A DNA stretch of 64,000 nt from Endozoicomonas sp965232255. GTDB taxonomy: Bacteria; Pseudomonadota; Gammaproteobacteria; Pseudomonadales; Endozoicomonadaceae. Both the position numbers and the translations under genes were made by a program. Position 1 is the stretch's first letter. Every line of letters begins with the position of its first letter. This document shows positions 57,801-64,000 of this stretch, one piece after another. The notes beneath the pieces were generated by a model. It did no database searches. It saw nothing but the letters and a program-made list of their open reading frames with translations, and was not told where the DNA came from. Where the stretch lies: assembly GCA_965232255.1 (NCBI GenBank), contig OZ246962.1, forward strand, positions 1,984,001-2,048,000, written 5' to 3'.

Positions 57801-60209
57801 GCTACGTCCAGTCAGGAGGGAGAAGAAACCTTAAAGCCAGTCAATTTGCTCAAGGTAATCGCCGATATCCAGCGAGGCGCATCATCTGATACTCCCAATC
57901 AATTTGACCGATTTCTTGCTGATCTCTCGATGTTTCTGCAAGGCACCAGCAAAGTTGACGAATTGGAACAGCAGGAAAGAGAGTCCGGTACTACAAGCCC
58001 GATTTTGCAACAACGCAAAGATCTTTGGTCGTCTATTGCGAAATTGGGCAGCAAAATGGCCAGTGGCGACGTCGTTGCCTCACAGTCTCCTCCCCATAAC
58101 CAGCAATTGCTGGCATCGGTAATGAAGCAGGAGAAAGAGCTGTTTATTGACGATGTTCAGGCTCTGCATCTGCGAGATGAGGGTCACTTTAAAGATGAAG
58201 TTTCCCTGAGTGAGGCACAAGGTTCTGTGCTCTTCGACCCGCGAACATTTCTGGATGTCATTAAAGAACCGCAGGACTACCGCATAGTTCTGGAGGCCTA
58301 TGACTCAGCGCCAGTCCAAAACCGTACGGAGTCTGAACCCGCTGAAACCACCACGCATCACGGCAGAAAACGCAGGAATATCGAGACGGGCGCTACGCGC
58401 CCACAAGCCTCTTCAGCTACTCGGCAAACAGGCATACTGAACGACATTAAAAAAGGGCTTGGCAGGCTGTTTGGATCCATGGGGCCGATGATGTCACCAC
58501 AATCCGTGATGGCTCCCCCTGCACTGGCAGAAATTGCTGATCAGGAGACATTCCATAATAGTAATCACCGCCCCAATCAGGCACCTGGAAAAGCGCATAG
58601 CTCACAATACACCGCCAATTCCAGCCTGCTTTTGGCAACCCTGTTTGCCTCCAAATACAATGGGCGCAAGTTACTGTCCGACAAAGACACAATGCCCCCT
58701 ACTGGTCAGCAAGAGCTGTTGAGTCGGTCACCGGGTATGCAACTATTAAACGATGGTCTGGCGATCACTCCGCAGCTGCACAGTGAAGTGACTGCTTTTA
58801 TCCAACATCTGAAAAGTCCTGCCAGCCCTGTTACCAGCCAGTGGAACCGCAATGATCTGGTCAATATGGCCATCTTGCTCTCGACACCGGCAACACCCGG
58901 CAAAATACCGGCCAAACTGACCGAAACCTTTTTGCAGCAAGCCCTCACGTCATCTGCCATTGGTGTACACCAGGAGCAGTCGGATGGTATTTTCAGTGCC
59001 GCTGAGCTGATTCAGGGGACAGCAAACGCCAGGGAAGAGGCACAGCCTATTTTCCATAATCCGCCAACGGGTCAAACAACTACCAAGGAGTCGCCCATGG
59101 GGCTGGCACAAGTCATGTTACAAGCCATGGCCATTAATCGTCTGGCCAGTTATTCGGCGAATCATAACCTGCCCGACTCCCTGCACAAGCAAATTATCCG
59201 TCAGGCAGTTCAGTTGCAGAATCGTCAGCAGCAAAATAACGCCACCCAATCTGGAGCACTGAGCGACAATGGCAACAATAACGATGCCGTCCCTGACATG
59301 ATTGAGATGCTTGACCAGCGATTAATGCCTGCGCCTGTCCTGCAACCGGAAAAATCCCTGCATAATCCATTGATTAATGCCCTCACCATGGGGCAGTACG
59401 AAGCCAGCAGAAAACTGTTTATGCAACAGTCCCTGCAACATCAACTGGCAATGGTGGATGAACTGGCTGAGCTGCCAGACTATCTGGGCGTGGATTATTC
59501 CGCCGAGCCGCTGGCACAACTAAAGTCTGACCTGCAAAAAGCAACCAGTAGCCAAACCGCAGGCAACGACGAGATAACGGATCTGCAATCATTTGCTCTT
59601 AGCCAAAGAGCCTGGCAGCTGTTCAACAACTTGTACGATGCCAAGATTGCGGTACCTAAAGAAGCGATGAATCGAGTAAAAATTCAGGCCATGATCAACC
59701 GCCGAGGTCTTATTGAACCTCGGGAAACCGGTCTGCTTCAGGAGCTGGTGGTGGATTTGCTACCCCGCCAGGCCAGTGCCAGTGATCACGCCAAACTGAC
59801 TCTCAAGACGGATCAAACCATGCCGTCGCCGGCAACGCTCCATCATTATTCTCCCGAACGGATTGCCAGCATCATTAGTAGCTACGAAACGCTGAAGTCA
59901 TTTGTTGCCGAACAGTTTCCTCAGGTATTTGACAATATCTCCGTTGACCCTGAGTTGAAAAATGAGCTGATCAGCCACGTTGCACTGATTAGTCTGGATG
60001 CATTAAAAGGGAAGGTCGCCGACAACCGTTGGCAGCAAACCGCCATGGAAACACTAAAGCAAGAGTACAAAGAATTTAAGGAGCAAGACGGGGAAGTAAC
60101 AGCTCAAGCGTCACCAGCAAAAACTGCCATGTCGCACTTACAACCCGGAAAAACCACAGGGAAAACATCCAAGTCTCGTTTTTTTGCGTCAAATAAAGCC
60201 ATTCCTTGA
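51873..60209 (+). CDS. Giant mucin-like Thr/Ser-repeat protein, 2778 residues
   Basis: No family is recognised. Order of parts: a polar Ser/Thr/Asn-rich N-terminus without a signal peptide; a Pro/Ser/Thr linker (about residues 130-165); a long helical region to about 915; a weakly hydrophobic stretch near 920-950; an Ala/Lys/Glu helix of repeated AAKKAAEK units (about 970-1030); a Lys/Asn/Pro linker; about 660 residues of Thr/Ser repeats (about 1165-1825); and a helical, Gln-rich C-terminal region of about 950 residues. Basic motifs RTKR-S (331-335) and RKRR-N (2165-2169) resemble furin sites. The 5' end is clearly more A+T-rich than the core genes. The stop codon lies inside the right end of the adjacent IS element, so the original C-terminus may be lost. 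A secreted or surface host-interaction protein is inferred. Confidence 0.8.
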   Translation: MDSQSYTSTTINNTRFADTLFNQTEQTEKKQKRNNTFNLHGIGISSPNKSIKNIDTPPFAPSNNEKNGVDSHIIEELIERESSGKNLSSNEIRVLKFAKELKTIKKELKTFLSDHRGIDSQYTGLRKNHSAASSSPFPTSSPTPSPSSGHSTVRTTPVPVDQTAIEDTENIGGTENLKVRGHHDPSTPTEITSTFQLTSTSIPATVMRSSATPATEKTATSNSVIYPTTPLPSLKALAEDSVTSTLIENLKNDLVQYQQQHSIADVSALLSTLNDVANAYEIVSLITGISAFSRSIKAAHPDVAKIYDEKLQKITDEIKKSISTDEQSTRRTKRSPFEHIMLEGILKQLYDFEYEPMNSEMRTFFKGFNTERALFSELMADPYFPKPKEIQYLFDHMTKAAEVIRGLSEYASQIKTLLDHKQYEEVGKIAFRTNILYQSGKSFAKKGQLADQDVVMDPYGELLAKFQQFTLTHIKALSEITEDTPTSHIPLNEIIAYTYAYDSLRMARIADGIGEGFCLGDSLTQGIAAEYGKLTQSLQAMAEAVLYGSGYTQYPLNVKRVLQELPNAYTFSSLNNELLAFGIKTHCIYYHEIIRELRGIIDSLRSDIINNGHYGSLTELVNVMFRRSMHNAGLVQFLVKPCKTHIIYMELRKISNQYKLLIQDIQTGLHIITGSNLDELNTEMHSRLESFRKKYHIPHHKPGSYLRNRGFTQLSHSKIAGLEDMQLFPESALTVKDIMTNPPASLQAIDVENTKALIEKYLTEVSKKSNQKFLQSDPKAKPQSQGASASVSDEDFITIKDPIIAQMREVLAALKYGAQIPENVKELHSHIIKTLDSIDKQLENPDPQAASSSDHNVPTLDQSVLSANELIALGIEHDFIRLINPGSAGLTAITQQPGASAPDHDPAQDTGETQNSSIGGRVAGGFSSFAAAVGGALTAFRLSCPGCLTQMVNQLLRREAEETVEQLIEREAAERVAKKAAEKAAEKAAKKAAEKAAKKAAEKAAKKAAEEAAEKAAKKAAKKTAEETLEKLLRCRRSTGLCNLSKDAAELEKLAEIAAELESAEEAGDAITIAILKKKMQDLINDISSNSEHKKKSNKENRNKEKKPTVPHSFIAPPPPKTAKSIIAIQPTPESNKNKEIEYSNSTMSSKLAMTTSDISSTQRSSTHISTDSHTTTSSTTQSAASTTKETIISGATTSASTTGKTTTGQQSSARLSTGSDTTVSPTTQTTTSTTKETTSSGTRTSASAAGESTIGQQSTHSNTTVSPTTATIEGKPKTGSTTPASTTGETTIGQQSTHSNITTAPTTATIEDTTRAGAITSASAAGESTIGQQSFIHSNTTTSPITATTEDAARAGATTSASAAATGESTIGKQSFIHSNTTTTPTTATIAGKPKTGSPTPASTTGETAIGQQSTHSNTTVSPTTATIEDTTRARATTSASAAATGESTIGQQSVIHSNTTTALTTATIEDTTKTGSTAPASTTSETAIEQQSIRSNTTTSPITATTEDTTRAGATTSASAAATGESTIGQQSFTLSNTTASSITATIEGATRTGSTTPASTMGETTIGQQSTHSNTTVSPTTATIEGTTRTGSTTPASTTGETTIGQQSTHSNTTVSPITATIEDTTRTGSTTPASTTGETTIGQQSTHSNTTVSPITATIKGTSKTGSTTPANTTGETVIGQQSTRSNTTVSPTTGTIEDTTRAGTTTLASAAATNATTPEQQSVIHSNTTTAPTTETIEDTTGAHTTPTNTTDETSLGATIASNTTGKITTGQLSSISRSSTDSDTTLAQPTQSTTLANKESAASEAPTATNTTSKPTPQDDAQNSSTFPRMVKAFSARNDQIKDQFNNTISKTSEQALAHIQQLTTANKEQKSIQTRVILGETLNTLNDVFDKGFLSTYKHAHRTLKSLRSVPVDNDHKRPAARTIITDTVTSTFQQMYTILSQQRLQLFIDVGYVDPSKLSRDEMLKLRAATSSQEGEETLKPVNLLKVIADIQRGASSDTPNQFDRFLADLSMFLQGTSKVDELEQQERESGTTSPILQQRKDLWSSIAKLGSKMASGDVVASQSPPHNQQLLASVMKQEKELFIDDVQALHLRDEGHFKDEVSLSEAQGSVLFDPRTFLDVIKEPQDYRIVLEAYDSAPVQNRTESEPAETTTHHGRKRRNIETGATRPQASSATRQTGILNDIKKGLGRLFGSMGPMMSPQSVMAPPALAEIADQETFHNSNHRPNQAPGKAHSSQYTANSSLLLATLFASKYNGRKLLSDKDTMPPTGQQELLSRSPGMQLLNDGLAITPQLHSEVTAFIQHLKSPASPVTSQWNRNDLVNMAILLSTPATPGKIPAKLTETFLQQALTSSAIGVHQEQSDGIFSAAELIQGTANAREEAQPIFHNPPTGQTTTKESPMGLAQVMLQAMAINRLASYSANHNLPDSLHKQIIRQAVQLQNRQQQNNATQSGALSDNGNNNDAVPDMIEMLDQRLMPAPVLQPEKSLHNPLINALTMGQYEASRKLFMQQSLQHQLAMVDELAELPDYLGVDYSAEPLAQLKSDLQKATSSQTAGNDEITDLQSFALSQRAWQLFNNLYDAKIAVPKEAMNRVKIQAMINRRGLIEPRETGLLQELVVDLLPRQASASDHAKLTLKTDQTMPSPATLHHYSPERIASIISSYETLKSFVAEQFPQVFDNISVDPELKNELISHVALISLDALKGKVADNRWQQTAMETLKQEYKEFKEQDGEVTAQASPAKTAMSHLQPGKTTGKTSKSRFFASNKAIP
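54790..54960 (+). repeat. Ala/Lys-rich coding repeat in the giant gene
   Basis: Short in-frame repeats of a GCTGCCGAAAAAGCTGCAAAG-like unit encode AAEKAAKK heptad-like units, predicting one long charged alpha-helix similar in composition to the TolA stalk. Confidence 0.85.
55497..57170 (+). repeat. About 14 degenerate 114-bp Thr/Ser coding repeats
   Basis: Tandem units with a basic period of 114 bp (measured between 56580, 56694 and 56808), some lengthened by a few codons. Each encodes about 38 residues with the core IGQQSTHSNTTVSPTTATIE followed by TTRTGSTTPASTTGET. Adjacent units near 56580-56900 are almost identical; outer ones diverge. Confidence 0.95.
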
Positions 60210-60420
60210 CATCCTCCCGCTCCTGAAGGAGCGGGATTCCTGTTAGTCACCCAACAGGCTTCCTGTTTCACAGCTCGATGCCGCCAGTGATTAACACCTT
60301 TGGTCTTACTCAAGCTCCACAGGCTAACACCGCTAGCCCAGCGGCTTTGATATTAACAGCAGCATTGGTATCCCGATCATGCACAGTTCGACATTCAGGG
60401 CACTCCCAGCTACGCACAGA
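60206..60420 (-). ncRNA. Probable omega RNA region at the tnpB 3' end and right end
   Basis: In studied IS605-type TnpB systems the guide RNA scaffold spans the 3' end of tnpB and the right end, with the guide copied from the flanking DNA. By that rule the guide here would be read from bases just below 60206, the last codons of the giant gene. The 5' boundary is approximate; the hairpin at 60216-60235 is visible. Confidence 0.5.
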
Positions 60421-61413
60421 AAGGTCGAGGCTTTTCAGTGTGTAGCCACAATGGGAGCACCGTTTGGACGACGGATACCATTTGTCGATGCTGACCAGCG
60501 TTCGACCATACCAGTCTGCCTTGTACTGAAGCTGTCTTATACACTCCCCCCAGCCAACGTCGCTTATGGCTTTGGCCAGTTTGGGGTTTTTGACCATGTT
60601 CTTGACCTGAAGCGACTCGGCACTGATTACTTGGTTTTCGTGGATCAATGTGGTTGTCAGCTTATGCAGAAAGTCCTTGCGACTGTCTGCAATTTTGGCG
60701 TGAACTCTGGCCACCTTCAGTTTTGCTTTCTGGAAGTTTGCCGAACCTTTTTGTTTCTTGCTCAAACGTCGCTGGTACTTCGCCAGCTTTGCCTGATGCT
60801 TGTAGGTATATCTTGGGTTGCCGGATTTCCAGCCGTCAGAGGTAACAACAGCATCCTTGATGCCAAGGTCAATTCCCACCGTGTTCGGAGAAACTGGCAA
60901 TTTCTCAACATGGGCATCGCAAAGCAGGGAGACAAAGTAACGACCGGCACAATCCCTGGTGACTGTCACAGTAGTTGGCTTGTCTGGAATTTCCCTGCTC
61001 CAGCGGATGTTCAACGGTTCCTTGTGTTTTGCCAGTGTCAACTGACCGTTAGCCCACTTGAATGCAGACCGGGTGTATTCCGCAGTCTGAACAGCCCGCT
61101 TCTTCTTGAATGTTGGGTATTTTGCCCTGCCATCCCAGAAGTTTTTAAACCCGGTTTGCAGGTGCCGGAGTGTTTGCTGAGTGGGTACGCAAGAGATGTC
61201 GTTAAGCCAGAAATACTCTGGATTTTTCTTCAGGGCAGTGAGAGCACTGGACGATTCGTGATAGCCAATGCGCTTTTGCTCGTTGTACCAAGCATCAGAC
61301 CTGAGTCGCAAAGCCCAGTTATAGACAAAACGTACACAGCCGAACGTGTGAGCAAGTTGTCGCTCTTGTTCGACTGTCGGGTAAAACCTGAACTTGTACG
61401 CTTTCTTAATCAT
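60310..61413 (-). CDS. tnpB: RNA-guided endonuclease TnpB
   Basis: 367 residues from the ATG at 61413, with the family start IKKAYKFRFYPTVEQERQL. The RuvC-like catalytic residues are all present: Asp182 (VGIDLGIKDAVV), Glu266 (VISAESLQVKNM) and the Asp pair 346/348 (VHDRDTNAAVNI). A zinc finger uses Cys319, Cys322, Cys338 and Cys341 (RCSHCGY, WECPEC). The gene is full length and may encode an active nuclease that keeps the element at its site. No transposase accompanies it. Confidence 0.93.
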   Translation of the reverse strand: MIKKAYKFRFYPTVEQERQLAHTFGCVRFVYNWALRLRSDAWYNEQKRIGYHESSSALTALKKNPEYFWLNDISCVPTQQTLRHLQTGFKNFWDGRAKYPTFKKKRAVQTAEYTRSAFKWANGQLTLAKHKEPLNIRWSREIPDKPTTVTVTRDCAGRYFVSLLCDAHVEKLPVSPNTVGIDLGIKDAVVTSDGWKSGNPRYTYKHQAKLAKYQRRLSKKQKGSANFQKAKLKVARVHAKIADSRKDFLHKLTTTLIHENQVISAESLQVKNMVKNPKLAKAISDVGWGECIRQLQYKADWYGRTLVSIDKWYPSSKRCSHCGYTLKSLDLSVRSWECPECRTVHDRDTNAAVNIKAAGLAVLACGA

Positions 61414-61459
61414 CGCCACACAATGCCATTCTTTTGTGTGATTTTAAAGACCACGGCTT

Positions 61460-61522
61460 GCCTTATCAGGCTGGTCGCTATCCCTCCCAGCACTAAAAGT
61501 ACTGGGTTTCTCGCGAGGTTTC
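61460..61522. repeat. IS200/IS605 left-end repeat, copy 2
   Basis: 63 bp, 61 identical to 3931-3993, including the CCCAG..CTGGG hairpin. Confidence 0.85.
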
Positions 61523-61645
61523 GATGAAAATGCCTGTCCAGTGCAGGTACCTTTTGTCAGCTTTATTGGAAACTGGCTGAGTGTCGACGACGTGGGCGGT
61601 GTTTTCCGGTTGTTGTGCTCGACTCTCTGGCTGCCAGAATGCTGC

Positions 61646-61819
61646 CTACATCAAGCTCCTGATCAACCCAGCGATGAGCATGATGGCAATCAGCACCATG
61701 GCAGTTTTTGCCAGTTTTCCCTGTTGTTCGACGGTAAGCGATTTGCCGTAGCGTTCAGTCAGCTTAACGACCACAAACAGGACAATGAACAGAATGACTA
61801 ATATCGAGATCAGGTTCAT
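61646..61819 (-). CDS. Small membrane protein, 57 residues
   Basis: The minus-strand frame from ATG 61819 to TAG encodes a very hydrophobic N-terminal helix (ISILVILFIVLFVVVKL), a short charged loop (TERYGKSLTVEQQGKLAKT) and a second helix (MVLIAIMLIAGLI). Two-helix topology with a basic loop looks genuine. It lies 53 bp downstream of the FKBP gene and may share its transcript. Function unknown. Confidence 0.65.
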   Translation of the reverse strand: MNLISILVILFIVLFVVVKLTERYGKSLTVEQQGKLAKTAMVLIAIMLIAGLIRSLM

Positions 61820-61872
61820 AAGTCAGGCAAAGTGGGCCGTATAACTGCCCACTGTGGTTAAAAGTCCGTTAT

Positions 61873-62670
61873 TTATTTGCTCTTCGGCTTTTGATCGGCT
61901 GGGGCTGCCTTGCTGCTGGCTTCTTCTTTTTCTGGCTTCGCAATGTCGAGCAGTTCGACGTCAAAAACCAGTACAGAACCGGCTGGGATCGCGCCCAAAT
62001 CCTGGTCACCGTAGGCCAGTTCAGCAGGAATGGTCAGGCGATACTGTGAGCCCACGGGCATGAGGGCCAGTCCTTCAGTCCATCCCTGGATAACGTTGGA
62101 CAGTGGGAAGGTAGTTGGCTGGCCACGCTCTCTGCTGCTGTCAAAAACAGTGCCATCGATCAGGGTGCCCGTGTAGTGCACGGTGACGGTATCTGCCGCA
62201 GTGGGCTTGGCGCCATCCCCTTGCTTGATCACTTCATATTGCAGCCCGGAGTCGGTGACTTTCACGCCCTCTTTGGCGGCGTTGGTTTCCAGGTAGGTAG
62301 TACCGGCTTTGCGGGTCTCTTCACGCTGCTGCTTGGCCTTTTCCTGAACAATGGTGTTCATTTTTTGCTCGTGCGTTCTGAGGGCGGCACCCAGCTCTTC
62401 TTCATTCATTTGTACTTGTTCGAGCAGAGCGTCGAGTAAGCCAGCTTGCACTAAATCGCGATTAAGGGCGACACCGAGTTCTTCCTGTTGCTTCAGAGTC
62501 TGGCTGGCAAAGCTGCCGATGGACGCACCAATAGCATAGGCTGCTTTTTGGTCATCAGTGTTCATTTCAACCTGAGCCACCGCAACCGGAGCCTCGGTAG
62601 CTTTCTCCTGACAACCGGCGGCCAACATTACGGCCGCAGCCAGTGCGGAAATTTGAATAACCTTCTTCAT
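61873..62670 (-). CDS. fkpA: FKBP-type peptidyl-prolyl isomerase, FkpA-like lipoprotein
   Basis: 265 residues. Signal peptide with lipobox (LAAGCQE). The helical dimerisation domain follows (DQKAAYAIGASIGSFASQ ... EEELGAALRTHEQKM), then the FKBP domain (VTVHYTGTLIDGTVFDSSRERG, FPLSNVIQGWTEGL, YRLTIPAELAYGDQ, LVFDVELLDI). The tail is Lys/Ala-rich. It acts as a folding helper in the envelope. Single promoter region expected in the 318-bp gap upstream. Confidence 0.94.
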   Translation of the reverse strand: MKKVIQISALAAAVMLAAGCQEKATEAPVAVAQVEMNTDDQKAAYAIGASIGSFASQTLKQQEELGVALNRDLVQAGLLDALLEQVQMNEEELGAALRTHEQKMNTIVQEKAKQQREETRKAGTTYLETNAAKEGVKVTDSGLQYEVIKQGDGAKPTAADTVTVHYTGTLIDGTVFDSSRERGQPTTFPLSNVIQGWTEGLALMPVGSQYRLTIPAELAYGDQDLGAIPAGSVLVFDVELLDIAKPEKEEASSKAAPADQKPKSK

Positions 62671-62988
62671 ATCGGTAACGGTTTCCGTGGTTTTCTGGCC
62701 AAAAGATCATCTGGCCAAGATGGATCCTGCTTGTAACAGGTTTGAAGTAAAAAAACCCTACAATAATGGCACAGCCTTCACGACAGTTGAACTAAAGAGC
62801 GATATTTTTTCAAAAAAATCACGTTGTTACTTTGTCGTTTATATCTGTTAGGAAAATTGCGGCAGTAGCCGACGATATGTCAGGCAAAGCAGCCTGTGTA
62901 GCGAACAGTGGCAGCATAAATAGCTGAGCCGGGACGAGGCGGCTGATACCGGATGAGAGCATCACTTTGGACGATGTGTCGAATGCTG
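62671..62988. other. Intergenic region upstream of fkpA
   Basis: 318 bp without a gene. It contains an AT-rich stretch near 62795-62830 and should hold the fkpA promoter; no specific site is assigned. Confidence 0.4.
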
Positions 62989-64000
62989 TTATTTCCAGGT
63001 GAAACGTGTCTGAAGTATTGATGGCAAGAATGGCTGGATTGCCGCCAATGCCGATTTTACAGACAGTTGTCTTTTAATTGCTTCAAGGAGCGTATTATTC
63101 ACCGGATTCAGGGCTTTTGCCTGTAGTATTTTGGCATGCTTGCGAAACTCACCGTTCGGGTCCGTTGCGCTGAGCAAATAATCAGCAATGATGGTAACGC
63201 TCTCATTATGCAAGTAGGTAATGTATTGTTTGAGCAGCGAGTCATCAGCAAGCAGACGATCGATGTAATCCGTTCTTTGTGCTGGTGTCAGCTCGATGAA
63301 TTCTATAGCTACATCAGTACATTGGAAAAAGTGGTGCAGAAACGTGGATGCAATGCAGTCTTTGTTCCGTGGTTCCGTTATAGTGCCCGGTTTGGAATCA
63401 AACCAATTCTCAAGGATGCACCGCTTATCGACATCACTCGACTCTTTGAAGAGTTCAATAACCTCATGTAGGGCAGACATCTGAAATTCAAAGACACAGT
63501 TGATGAACCACCAGCGCTGGGCAGTAGCGCTATCACCGGCGGTGGTGATTTCATGACCGTGCTTCCCGAGATACGGTATGCCCAGGCACTCAAAAAGATT
63601 GGCTGTACTGGCCCCGGGTCCGAAACCGGGCAAAGTGGAAAACAGCCCGATTAGCTCAACCACCCGCTTGGGCAACATGTCAGTGTTAATCACTGTTACC
63701 TGGTTATTTTTTTGTAGGTTAATCACTGTTCCGGCACTGAGCACTGTCGTGTCGATAAATTCAACGTTTACATCAGTGGCCAGTATTTTTTGGCCCTTGG
63801 CAGATAAATAGGTCGGTTGCAGAGGAAGACAAACGTTGGGGACAATAAAAATAATGGGTTTTTCGCCAAAGCACTTCAATGCTGCCTGTATATACAAGCG
63901 GTATTGCTGATAGGTCATACCATCACTGTGGTAACAGAAGGCGAGATGAATTTTGTCTGCAGCTGCCTGGCTGAGAATATTTCCTAATAACGAGGCTACC
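62989..64000 (-). CDS. Partial gene, possible glycosyltransferase-like protein
   Basis: The frame is open to the right edge of the window (an ATG at 63918 is internal), so the N-terminus is missing; at least 336 residues are seen. The segment VTVINTDMLPKRVVELIGL, then GFGPGASTANLFECLGIPYL, resembles the nucleotide-sugar-binding end of GT-B glycosyltransferases (a Gly-rich turn, then Glu and Gly-x-Pro). The remaining 150 residues are helical. No family is assigned; the glycosyltransferase reading is tentative. Confidence 0.5.
   Translation of the reverse strand, partial: VASLLGNILSQAAADKIHLAFCYHSDGMTYQQYRLYIQAALKCFGEKPIIFIVPNVCLPLQPTYLSAKGQKILATDVNVEFIDTTVLSAGTVINLQKNNQVTVINTDMLPKRVVELIGLFSTLPGFGPGASTANLFECLGIPYLGKHGHEITTAGDSATAQRWWFINCVFEFQMSALHEVIELFKESSDVDKRCILENWFDSKPGTITEPRNKDCIASTFLHHFFQCTDVAIEFIELTPAQRTDYIDRLLADDSLLKQYITYLHNESVTIIADYLLSATDPNGEFRKHAKILQAKALNPVNNTLLEAIKRQLSVKSALAAIQPFLPSILQTRFTWK

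Larger units (their letters stand above)
60206..61522 (-). mobile_element. IS200/IS605-family element carrying tnpB only
   Basis: Right end at 60206 (TTGACATCC plus hairpin CCCGCTCC/GGAGCGGG at 60216-60235); left end at 61460-61522, shared with the remnant at 3931-3993. On the element strand the right end finishes in GTCAA, as is usual in this group. It carries an intact tnpB and no tnpA, about 1.3 kb in all. The hairpin stem differs from that of the 3512 copy by compensating base changes, which supports a conserved structure. Confidence 0.9.

Noticed and set aside
60379..61527. 382-codon plus-strand frame opposite tnpB
   Set aside because: Overlaps a complete, motif-bearing TnpB on the other strand and shows no family features.
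61541..61801. 86-codon plus-strand frame after the IS element
   Set aside because: The opposite strand encodes a convincing two-helix membrane protein; the plus frame is its shadow.
1..64000. CRISPR array or prophage
   Set aside because: No regularly spaced direct repeats with unique spacers and no phage structural or integrase genes were seen; the repeats found are coding or simple tandem arrays.

Overview
The window is a chromosomal segment of a gammaproteobacterium. Gene order is typical of Pseudomonadales/Oceanospirillales: purN-purM, DUF2066-perM-hda, aspS-yebC, ruvCAB-tolQRAB-pal-cpoB-queE-queC-tRNA-Lys-nadA, and bepA-tusA-like-perM-bcp-dapA-bamC. Large unrecognised proteins scattered among these blocks, an orphan type III secretion chaperone and IS200/IS605 elements suggest a host-associated lineage, possibly Endozoicomonas-like. 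That placement is inference from gene content; no rRNA is present to test it.

Layout. 1-6.6 kb: the end of a PqiC-type lipoprotein gene, udp, a Gly/Arg-rich unknown, a decayed IS200/IS605 element, gloA, purN and purM. 6.8-12.5 kb: DUF2066 protein, PerM, Hda, an AsmA-like protein and a DUF2069 protein. 12.7-22.3 kb: a methyltransferase with a signal-like N-terminus, an APC permease overlapping tail-to-tail a 909-residue unknown, YihY, a TlpA-like lipoprotein, acylphosphatase, and a two-gene module made of an LcrH/SycD-type chaperone and a coiled-coil candidate cargo, closed by a strong terminator. 22.5-29.2 kb: an FmdB-type protein, aspS, yebC and a 1215-residue unknown. 29.5-40.9 kb: ruvCAB behind a LexA-like box, the Tol-Pal operon without ybgC in its usual place, queE, queC, tRNA-Lys and nadA. 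40.9-49.6 kb: bepA, a TusA-like protein, a second PerM-like protein, bcp, dapA-bamC, a class II DAHP synthase, tRNA-Pro and a small outer-membrane barrel.

49.7-61.5 kb is the main accessory region. It holds a predicted protease-like protein with a His-Gly/Cys-Ser-Gly pattern. A divergent 777-bp AT-rich gap carries a perfect 7 x 12-bp tandem repeat. Beyond it lies a 2778-codon gene for a mucin-like protein with about fourteen 38-residue Thr/Ser repeats, and this gene ends inside the right end of a tnpB-carrying IS200/IS605 element. 61.6-64 kb: a 57-residue membrane protein, an FkpA-type isomerase and a partial gene running off the window.

How the genes work together: the core genes cover purine, lysine, aromatic, NAD and queuosine synthesis, Holliday-junction repair, and envelope integrity and assembly (Tol-Pal, BamC, BepA, FkpA, PqiC). 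The large unknown proteins sit singly or in pairs between these conserved operons. With the orphan chaperone, they read as candidate secreted or host-interaction proteins; this is inference and no secretion apparatus is encoded here.
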